Origin: Bacteroidales bacterium
GTDB lineage: Bacteria > Bacteroidota > Bacteroidia > Bacteroidales > UBA932
Direction: 5' to 3'
NCBI GenBank assembly: GCA_016287075.1
Contig: JAEEVC010000023.1
Span: 1-41,649, forward strand
Length of the DNA: 41,649 nucleotides
Part shown: positions 32,702 through 39,748 of the stretch, piece by piece
Position numbering within the stretch: position 1 is the first letter of the stretch
Layout: each line of letters begins with the position of its first letter
The notes under the pieces: generated by a model
Database searches by the model: none
What the model was told of the DNA's origin: nothing
Seen by the model: the letters and a program-made list of their open reading frames with translations, nothing else
Position numbers and translations under genes: made by a program

Positions 32702-35578
32702 CTCAATTTCCCCACGCTTTAGCATATTCTCATAGTACGTAAGATTGATTCTACGATTGCAGCCGCTCTTGTCTTCTTTATAGTTCGTACAGCCAAGGAA
32801 CGGCTGGAAATCTTTCCTCCGGACAATCAGGTAACCGTCCTTACAGCAGTCGCATTTGAGGATGGGAAGGATGCCACCTGATAGGTCGTTAGTCATGAAG
32901 TCGCAGATTTCCGGCTCATTGGTGCATATCCAGAGGCGTAGGCCAAAGTCTCTCTTGTGCTTGTACTGGAGCGGATAGCCGCATATCGGGCAGCGTTTTA
33001 TCATCGAGATGTCCGGTGACTCGGTCTTGGAGATGTCTAGGTCTCCGTTCACACAGACTTTATCGTATTCCTGAACCAGTTCTGCTACGAATCGTGACGG
33101 GCGTTGCTGAGGTACGGCGATATAGACTCTATTTTTGGTGCGTGTCATTGCCACGTAGAACAGGCGACGCTCCTCGGCGTACTCGATGGTACGGTCCTCA
33201 CGGATGACCAGTTTCATCACTGGATCATCCTCAATCTTAGACGGGAAACCATAGGTGGCGTTCACAGCGTTGATAATGACGACATTATCGTAACCCAGAC
33301 CTTTGGAACGATGTGCTGTGAGGAAGGATAGTTTGGCTTTCGGGTAGGCCTTCGACTTGACATCGCCGGTTTTCTCGAAATAAGTGAAGAGTCCGCTGCG
33401 ACTGAGGTTGAAGGCATCAAATCCATATCGGCCGATGAGAAGGATGGAGGAATTTGCAGGTTTACCTTCCTTCTCATTTGCTTCCATTATCTGGCCGATG
33501 CAGCGTTCTACCGCTTGGGCCTGCAAGAAGAACTTGCCACCCTTTCCTTCGAGGTCTTTCTTGTCACCGTCTTCTGAATAAGCCTCGATGATGATGGGAA
33601 AATCGATATGCTTGGGACTAATGAGTGATTTTTGAATTTGGGAGGAATTCTTCTGGATGAAACTTCCGGCAATGTCAATAACTTCCTGCGAGTTGCGGTA
33701 GGTCTTGGTTATCTTCAACTCTTCCCCATAGCCCATTATTTCCGCAAAATGGGTAAAGAGTGTGATGTCCGAACCGGCATAGGCATAGATGGACTGCCAG
33801 TCGTCGCCCACAGCGATAATCTTGGCGTCGCAAATCTGGGACAAGGCCCGGGCAAGGTCGAAGCGCTGCCGGGAGATGTCCTGGTATTCGTCGATGATGA
33901 TGTACTTGAAGTTCAGCTTCTCGCCCATATCCTGCTGCTCCTGCAGAATCTTGGCGGAATCGTTTATCATATCTTCGAAGTCCACAGCGCTGCGCTCTTT
34001 CAACTTCTTGGAGTACTCCAGGTAGCATTGGTGACAAACGTCCAGGAAGAGTTTGGTGCGGACATTCTCGGTCATCCGGTGCATCTCACGGAACTTGTCG
34101 GTGTCGTAGCCGTTGGTCTTGAAGTTCTGGATAAAGGTGCAGAGAAGGCGAACCAGTTTGAGGATGTATTTATTCTCCTCGGTAGAAACAATCTTCTGAT
34201 AGACTTCCTGCTCGGAGCGGGGTTGGAGTGTAACACCGGCATCGATGAGTTGTTCCTTCAGATGCTCCAGCAGCGGGCGTCCATCTTTATATTGGGAGAA
34301 GGTATAGATGAGTTGTGTTCCATGGTCACGGTGGAACTTGACCTTGTCGTTAACCTCCTTCTTGTAATGCTCCAGTTCGGCATTGGTGTAGCGGTTGTGC
34401 GTGCCGTCTTCCGTAATGCCAAAATGCTCAATGTAGATGGTCCTGTCGCCTTGCTTAATGGTGAAGTCAGGAGTGTAGGGCTTGTGAGATTTCCGGAAAC
34501 TATAAGGATAAATCTTCTCGTATTCGTAGTCAACCTTGTTGAGATACAGGAAGTTTGCTATCTGGACCTCCTGAGCCGAGCGCAGCGACTCGTAGTTGAT
34601 GGTGATAGCCTTGCCTGTACGCTTGTTGGTGATGGTCTCCACGTACTCGTTCATATTGGAACGCATCGTGGAGAAATCGGCCTTCGAAATGTAGTTGAAA
34701 AAGGCGTTAAGGTCATCGCCCTCGTATGGCGCATCGAAATAACTACCAAAAAACAAGATCAGTTTGTTCACCATCTCAGGCTCGCGGAGAACATCGTTCT
34801 TCAGATAGTTGTTGATGACATCGAACATAAAGCCGCTGTCCACCACATTCTTTTTATCGGCTTCCTGCTTTCGTAGGATGGCATAACCAGTCTTATGGAA
34901 TGTGGTGACCGGACAGTTGATTTTCAGGGCCTTGTTTATCTTGTCCCGGAGTTCGCCCACGGCTTTGTTGGTGAACGAAATCACCAGTATCTGTTCCGGT
35001 GCGACGCCCTTGCGTTCTACAAGATATTTCACTTTTGCGGCCACCGTGGTGGTCTTGCCGGCCCCAGCGCCAGCCACGACCAGCATATAGTCTTCGTCAG
35101 TGAGAACCACCTTCCGCTGCTCTTCATCCAGGGAAATGGCGGGATCGACTTTAGAGAGTACGGTGTCCAAGTAATGCTTCTCCGAGACGAGGTGGCGCTG
35201 CAGGTAGGTCTGATTGTGCTGCTGGATACTGGTTGAGCCATCCTTCAGGGTGGCAAGGTCGGCGTAATTGCGTAGGAAGTCCTTGATAGAAGCGCCATCA
35301 ATGCCATTAGCGGAACAGTAATAGCTCAACGTTTTGGCCGTCTTGAGATTGATGAAGAATGTGTTGATTTCCGCATAATCATCAATTAGGCCCCGGTAAT
35401 CACTCCGTGCCAGGTATTTGTCATCCTGTAACAAATCGTTTAGACGCCGGGTGAACTGCAAAAGAGACGCATACTCAGGAGTGGGCGAATCAGGTACGAC
35501 TATGGTCGGCTCCGTTTTCTGAGGAGTCACCTGTGAATTTTTCCCCTTGTCAGAGAATATGCGACTGAGGAGAGACAT
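32696..35578 (-). CDS. UvrD-family helicase with embedded nuclease-like domain and zinc ribbons
   Basis: 960 residues, superfamily 1A. Walker A AGAGAGKTT (169-177), SFTNKAVGEL, Walker B IIIDEYQDIS, GDDWQSIYAYAG (motif III), TYRNSQEV (IV), LTAHRSKGLGYDNVVIIN (V) and RRLFYVAMTRTKNRVYIA (VI). Between the first and second helicase halves is a restriction-endonuclease-like insert (about 335-390): E337, D371 in YTPDF and E384 in YIEHFG, the pattern of PD-(D/E)xK-type inserts in helicase-IV-like proteins. The C-terminus has two cysteine clusters (CPICG...CTNEPEIC; CDCC...CTNY...GC) like topoisomerase zinc ribbons. It follows the GmrSD-like gene by 13 bp. A DNA repair or anti-phage role is inferred. 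Confidence 0.85.
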   Translation of the reverse strand: MSLLSRIFSDKGKNSQVTPQKTEPTIVVPDSPTPEYASLLQFTRRLNDLLQDDKYLARSDYRGLIDDYAEINTFFINLKTAKTLSYYCSANGIDGASIKDFLRNYADLATLKDGSTSIQQHNQTYLQRHLVSEKHYLDTVLSKVDPAISLDEEQRKVVLTDEDYMLVVAGAGAGKTTTVAAKVKYLVERKGVAPEQILVISFTNKAVGELRDKINKALKINCPVTTFHKTGYAILRKQEADKKNVVDSGFMFDVINNYLKNDVLREPEMVNKLILFFGSYFDAPYEGDDLNAFFNYISKADFSTMRSNMNEYVETITNKRTGKAITINYESLRSAQEVQIANFLYLNKVDYEYEKIYPYSFRKSHKPYTPDFTIKQGDRTIYIEHFGITEDGTHNRYTNAELEHYKKEVNDKVKFHRDHGTQLIYTFSQYKDGRPLLEHLKEQLIDAGVTLQPRSEQEVYQKIVSTEENKYILKLVRLLCTFIQNFKTNGYDTDKFREMHRMTENVRTKLFLDVCHQCYLEYSKKLKERSAVDFEDMINDSAKILQEQQDMGEKLNFKYIIIDEYQDISRQRFDLARALSQICDAKIIAVGDDWQSIYAYAGSDITLFTHFAEIMGYGEELKITKTYRNSQEVIDIAGSFIQKNSSQIQKSLISPKHIDFPIIIEAYSEDGDKKDLEGKGGKFFLQAQAVERCIGQIMEANEKEGKPANSSILLIGRYGFDAFNLSRSGLFTYFEKTGDVKSKAYPKAKLSFLTAHRSKGLGYDNVVIINAVNATYGFPSKIEDDPVMKLVIREDRTIEYAEERRLFYVAMTRTKNRVYIAVPQQRPSRFVAELVQEYDKVCVNGDLDISKTESPDISMIKRCPICGYPLQYKHKRDFGLRLWICTNEPEICDFMTNDLSGGILPILKCDCCKDGYLIVRRKDFQPFLGCTNYKEDKSGCNRRINLTYYENMLKRGEIEL

Positions 35579-35591
35579 CTACCGATAATAT

Positions 35592-38135
35592 CTACTTGGA
35601 AGGAAACTCGTTAATGAATTTGTGGAACACATTGAACATCCTTAGACCAGCGGATTTCATGAAGGCGAAGACTTCTGTCCAATCATCAAGTTCAAAAGTG
35701 TGGAGAAGAATTTCGTCTTTGATACGACAGGCTCGTTTGTCATTTAATCTCTCCCATATCAGTGCTCCGCCGTATTCTTTTTCTATTGTCTCCTTATTGT
35801 CATGAAGATGGTCAAACAAGTTCTTATTGAATTCCTTATTCTTTGTATCGATATAGATTTCTACCCTGTCGTAATCAAACCCAACAACGGCGTTGATGTT
35901 GATACCATAAGGTGTCTTCAGGCTCTTGCTAATCCAATTGGCCGTCACAGGGGAAATCTTTACGAAGAGGCCATCGTTTTCCTCGCAATACTGGATGAAA
36001 TCGGTCCAGAATTTCTTACGCATCTCGTATCTGGCCGGAGTATCGCCACTGTCATTGGTGGTCGGCTCACCGCTGTCGTCTTTTTTGGGAAGTAGTCCGA
36101 AGGAAAGGTCGTCTTCCTCGATACCATAAAGACGGAAGAGATTTTTCAAGATAGACATCTTGTTCCAGGTACTACTGCTCGTTGGGCAGTAGTAGAGGCC
36201 CTCCGCCAGTTTGCGGTAGTTCTTCGATACGGCGGAAGTCGCAAACCATACATTCTTATTTCCCGCAGCCTCTTGGTACAAAATGGCCGGGTTAATCGCC
36301 AGTAGTTTATTGGCCATTTCCCACATCATATCAGCCCAGGTGGTTACATCCTGACGTTCTCCCCTGAAGATAAAGTACTGGATATCACGGTTGGTGGCAA
36401 TGCCATTGTCTTCGGAAAGCGATACGATGTCATCCTCTTTTTGCTCCGGAACAAAGGCAGTGACGGGATACTCCCAGATTTCAAGGGCCATTTCAGACAA
36501 TTTGGCCTTGCGGAGAACCAATTCTTCTTCGTCCCATTTCTCGAACTGGGCGACAAAATGGTTCAGACGGATGCCGCTATCGAGGAACCCATTCTTCATG
36601 GCCTTCTTCTCCTGAAAAGTTCTATTGCTATAATTGGAGTTATACCCAGTGAGCGTTAAGTTGGAGATCGTGTGCAGCCAACGTTCCTGAATTGCTTCCC
36701 AGTCCTCTCCAAGTGCTTTCTTCCACGCCGTAGTCAAGGTCTGAGGCATAATATGCTCGATGGTGAGAATGCCTTTTTCGATATTGCCAACAACATCATT
36801 CTTCTCCTTGCTGGAGCCGTTCTCAAGACGCTCGAAGATGTACTCCTTATTCTTGGCCCGCATGGAATAGATGTTCTTGGTGGTGAAGCCATTGATGAAC
36901 TCTTCGTTCTTCGGGAAGGCGCTGGATAGTTTGCGGCTCTCGAGGAGATATATCATAACGGAAGAGTAGGAATCCGCCTCCCGCTTGTTCTTCAGGACGG
37001 AGTTGTGCAGCGTTGCGAAAATCTTGTTGAGAGCGTTGGTCGGCAAGTCGCACATCAGACGGCGGAAGATGAAGGTTTCCACGCAGGAGAAGACTTTGTA
37101 GATTTCCTTGCCGTCCATGCCGGTTTCCTTCGCATAGGCAATAAATGCCATCAGAAAAGGATAAGCAACGGTCATATCCAGGAGATCCAGTCGTTTCGCC
37201 ACTTCATTGGCGCCCTCGTCTCCTACATTGAATGTAACCACGTCTTGATAGGCGGCGGCATAGACCAGCATATCCTGCAGGATGGCCTCGATGTTACCCT
37301 GGGCTTTCGTATAGGCTTTGAAGGCCGGATATATTCCTCTCAACGTAGGAATAACACCTTGTTTGATAGTCAAGTAGTTACGCACGAACCCATCCAATTC
37401 GTCCCGACTGCATCTCTCAATTTTGTTCCAATACTTGTCGTAATAACTCTCCTGTACTACCGGCTCCAGATTCATAAGCACGAAGTTCCTGATTTTGTCA
37501 GATTCCGTCAGGTCAAGGCCGGTGGAGTTCAGGCTTTCGAAAATAAGCTGGGGATTATCTCCATGCTGCGGCTCAAGTTCAATGTCGATGATTTCAAGGC
37601 AACCAACAGCGTGGAACAATTCATCGACTGAGAGTTCCTTATAGGTAACGATGCGATCGTAGAAATACCGGTAGTTGATAGTGACTTTGGATTCTGGGAT
37701 GTACTCTTTTTCGTCTTTATAGATGAGCCGATCAAATGCCTCACAATCATCGCGGAACGGCTTCAGGCGAACCTTTCTCTCCGTCTTGTCATACTTATCT
37801 ACAAGATAATCTTCGATGCGCAGAGCAAGGGTATCGTCATCCGTTTTCATGGTTCCACTCTTGAGCGCGTTGAGAATGGCAATGAGAATGAGTGAGACAG
37901 TGGTGATCCGCTGCTGACCATCAATCAAGACAACCTCATCCCTACTGTGAGCATAGGAGACGATGCTTCCGAAGAAGTGAGTTTCTTTCTCTTCCTTTAT
38001 GACGCTGACCAAGTCATCGAAGAGTTGCTTGCAGTTCTCCTTCTTCCAGTCATAGTTCCGTTGATATACCGGAATGATGAACCGCTTCTGCGATCCATCA
38101 AGGAATTTCATCAAGTATGAAGCCGTTCCTTTCAT
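35592..38135 (-). CDS. GmrSD-like type IV restriction protein: DUF262 + DUF1524 + DUF4268
   Basis: 847 residues from ATG 38135; an open frame reaches a TTG at 38159, which overlaps the -7 box (38157-38164). The DUF262 (GmrS-like) part has IPVYQRNYDWKKENC (~21) and the nucleotide motif IDGQQRITT (~71). The DUF1524 (GmrD-like) HNH part has the motif TIEHIMPQ (His ~461) and NLTLTGYNSNYSNRTF. The C-terminus (~690-847) matches DUF4268: KKFWTDFIQYC, KISPVTANWISKSL, then VEIYIDTKNKEFNK and NKETIEKEYGGALIWERL. GmrSD enzymes cut modified DNA. The 13-bp gap to the helicase gene indicates an operon. A close match to phage-defence proteins; the target modification is unknown. Confidence 0.88.
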   Translation of the reverse strand: MKGTASYLMKFLDGSQKRFIIPVYQRNYDWKKENCKQLFDDLVSVIKEEKETHFFGSIVSYAHSRDEVVLIDGQQRITTVSLILIAILNALKSGTMKTDDDTLALRIEDYLVDKYDKTERKVRLKPFRDDCEAFDRLIYKDEKEYIPESKVTINYRYFYDRIVTYKELSVDELFHAVGCLEIIDIELEPQHGDNPQLIFESLNSTGLDLTESDKIRNFVLMNLEPVVQESYYDKYWNKIERCSRDELDGFVRNYLTIKQGVIPTLRGIYPAFKAYTKAQGNIEAILQDMLVYAAAYQDVVTFNVGDEGANEVAKRLDLLDMTVAYPFLMAFIAYAKETGMDGKEIYKVFSCVETFIFRRLMCDLPTNALNKIFATLHNSVLKNKREADSYSSVMIYLLESRKLSSAFPKNEEFINGFTTKNIYSMRAKNKEYIFERLENGSSKEKNDVVGNIEKGILTIEHIMPQTLTTAWKKALGEDWEAIQERWLHTISNLTLTGYNSNYSNRTFQEKKAMKNGFLDSGIRLNHFVAQFEKWDEEELVLRKAKLSEMALEIWEYPVTAFVPEQKEDDIVSLSEDNGIATNRDIQYFIFRGERQDVTTWADMMWEMANKLLAINPAILYQEAAGNKNVWFATSAVSKNYRKLAEGLYYCPTSSSTWNKMSILKNLFRLYGIEEDDLSFGLLPKKDDSGEPTTNDSGDTPARYEMRKKFWTDFIQYCEENDGLFVKISPVTANWISKSLKTPYGININAVVGFDYDRVEIYIDTKNKEFNKNLFDHLHDNKETIEKEYGGALIWERLNDKRACRIKDEILLHTFELDDWTEVFAFMKSAGLRMFNVFHKFINEFPSK

Positions 38136-38156
38136 AAGAGTCTTAAATACAATATA

Positions 38157-38164
38157 CAAAGATA
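38157..38164 (-). promoter_or_regulatory. -7 box of the GmrSD-helicase operon
   Basis: Minus-strand TATCTTTG (TAnnTTTG), 22 bp upstream of the ATG at 38135. This box makes the TTG at 38159 unlikely as a start. Confidence 0.55.
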
Positions 38165-38208
38165 GACAACTTTATGAATACCACGAAAAGCAAAAAAAAC
38201 AAACAAGT

Positions 38209-38814
38209 ATGATCTACGGGTACATCAGAGTCAGCAGCGACAAGCAGACTGTCGAGAATCAGAGATTTGAAATCAACAACTTCTGCACCAAGGAGTCCAT
38301 GAAAATCGACGGGTGGATAGAAGAAACTATCAGCGGCACCAAGAACTACAACAAACGCGAACTCGGGAAACTCCTTAATCGAGTACGAAAGAATGATCTT
38401 ATCATCTGTGCCGAACTCTCTCGCCTTGGGCGCAATTTGTTTATGATTATGGAGATCTTGAATATCTGTATGACAAAGGAATGCAGAGTCTGGACCATCA
38501 AAGACAATTATCGGCTGGGAGAGGACATCCAGAGCAAGGTGCTGGCTTTTGCTTTCGGCCTCTCGGCAGAGATTGAGCGCAACCTCATCAGCCAACGAAC
38601 AAAGGAGGCGTTGGCCAGGAAAAAAGCGGAGGGCGTTGTCCTGGGACGTCCTTTGGGCAGGAAGACCGAGGAGGGCAAATATAAGCTCTTCCCCAAGCGA
38701 TCTCTAATCATAGAGTTGCTCCGGGCTGGAGTGTCGCAACGGAAGATTGCTAAAATCTGCCAGGTAGACCGGAACACCCTAGGACGGTACATCCATTCGT
38801 TTCTGAAAGAATAG
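38209..38814 (+). CDS. Serine site-specific recombinase (invertase/resolvase type)
   Basis: 201 residues from ATG 38209 (MIYGYIRVSSDKQTVENQR); the open frame reaches upstream only through the divergent gene. The catalytic serine lies in YIRVSS (residues 5-10), with further conserved parts: ISGTKNYNKRELGKLLNRVRKNDLIICAELSRLGRNL (in two pieces) and the E-helix AEIERNLISQRTKEALARKKAEG. The C-terminal helix-turn-helix reads LIIELLRAGVSQRKIAKICQVDRNTLGRYI. This is the Hin/Gin/Pin size class. Its TAG stop (38812-38814) is followed at once by the first copy of a 21-bp inverted repeat that bounds a 1.8-kb invertible segment, so it is probably the DNA invertase for that switch. Divergent from the GmrSD-like gene. 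Confidence 0.93.
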   Translation: MIYGYIRVSSDKQTVENQRFEINNFCTKESMKIDGWIEETISGTKNYNKRELGKLLNRVRKNDLIICAELSRLGRNLFMIMEILNICMTKECRVWTIKDNYRLGEDIQSKVLAFAFGLSAEIERNLISQRTKEALARKKAEGVVLGRPLGRKTEEGKYKLFPKRSLIIELLRAGVSQRKIAKICQVDRNTLGRYIHSFLKE

Positions 38815-38835
38815 GAGCGATTATGTGCAGACACA
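38815..38835 (+). repeat. Inversion site, left copy (21-bp inverted repeat)
   Basis: Begins GAGCGATTATG and ends GCAGACACA. It is perfectly complementary in orientation to 40588-40608. The core TATGTG-CAGA-CACA shows a partial dyad, as expected for a serine-recombinase crossover site. Confidence 0.9.
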
Positions 38836-39748
38836 CGCCGTTCCTTCTAGCTTCTCCTCATCGGAATCCTGGTCCATTCTATCCGATATAGAACGCTCCA
38901 TCAAGGCAAAGATTGAAGCCATTGGCACTCCGCTGAAAGATTGGGATATTCAGATCAATTATGGCATCAAGACCGGTTTCAACGACGCCTTCATTATTGA
39001 TTCGACTAAGCGGAACAAGATTCTGGATGCATGCCAGAGTGAAGATGAACGCCTGCGGACGGCGGATATTATTCGACCGATTCTCCGTGGCCGGGACATC
39101 AAACGTTATGGTTATGTGTTTGCAGATCAGTATCTAATAGCGACATTTCCTGCAAAGCAGTATGATATAGACGATTATCCTGCTTTGAAAGACTACCTGC
39201 TTACTATTGGAATTGAACGGCTTGAACAGACAGGCGAAGAGCATATTGTCAATGGCGAACGGATAAAAGCACGGAAGAAAACAAACAATAAATGGTTTGA
39301 AACCCAAGATAGCATCAGCTATTGGGACTTATTATCGCAGCCAAAAATAGTCTGGGGTGAAATATCCGACAAGACGAAGTTCTGTCTTGATCGTGAAGGA
39401 AAATACTTTCCAGAGGCGACCACGTTTATGCTTTCTGGGGAAAGGTTGATATTGTTACTTGCTTTTTTGAATTGCTCGGTATCAGAGTATATGTTTTCAA
39501 CCATAGGGACTACTACCGGGGTGGGCACTGTCCGCTGGAAAAAATTCAAAATTGAGCAACTTTATGTGCCGCGTATTATTGATGAAACAATTGCACAAGC
39601 AATTGAAGTACAGTGCGAACAAATTATCAATATAACGGCACAGCAAGGTTCAGCCCCGGAAGAAGAGCGTATCTTGAATAGCCTTATATATCGGTTCTAC
39701 GGTCTATCCGATTCTGAGATACAATATATTGAGAGTCAAGTTAAATAA
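38816..39748 (+). CDS. Silent alternative target-recognition cassette of the methyltransferase
   Basis: About 310 codons read in frame from the repeat (SDYVQTHAVPSSF). There is no own start: only a GTG inside the repeat, no promoter, and the recombinase stop just upstream in another frame. Homologous to the expressed cassette on the minus strand: SWSILSDIERSIKAKIEAIGTPLKDW against AWSILSDIELSIKNKIEAIGTPLKDW (each read in part), and the shared RPILRGRDIKRYGY. Between these anchors the sequences differ widely, as expected for two TaqI-like specificity domains with different DNA targets. It ends in YRFYGLSDSEIQYIESQVK, like the other end. It becomes expressed only after inversion. Counted as a cassette rather than an independent gene. 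Confidence 0.85.
   Translation, partial: SDYVQTHAVPSSFSSSESWSILSDIERSIKAKIEAIGTPLKDWDIQINYGIKTGFNDAFIIDSTKRNKILDACQSEDERLRTADIIRPILRGRDIKRYGYVFADQYLIATFPAKQYDIDDYPALKDYLLTIGIERLEQTGEEHIVNGERIKARKKTNNKWFETQDSISYWDLLSQPKIVWGEISDKTKFCLDREGKYFPEATTFMLSGERLILLLAFLNCSVSEYMFSTIGTTTGVGTVRWKKFKIEQLYVPRIIDETIAQAIEVQCEQIINITAQQGSAPEEERILNSLIYRFYGLSDSEIQYIESQVK
39067..39099 (+). repeat. 33-bp inverted repeat inside the cassettes, left copy
   Basis: Identical in inverted orientation to 40327-40359. It encodes IIRPILRGRDI in both cassettes. The identical codons over 33 bp suggest exchange between cassettes and offer a second place for recombination. Confidence 0.85.

Noticed and set aside
38825..39748. 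Plus-strand cassette as an independent gene starting at GTG 38825
   Set aside because: The GTG is inside the inverted repeat, with no ribosome-binding or promoter context. The protein would begin in the middle of a conserved fold; it is explained better as a silent cassette.
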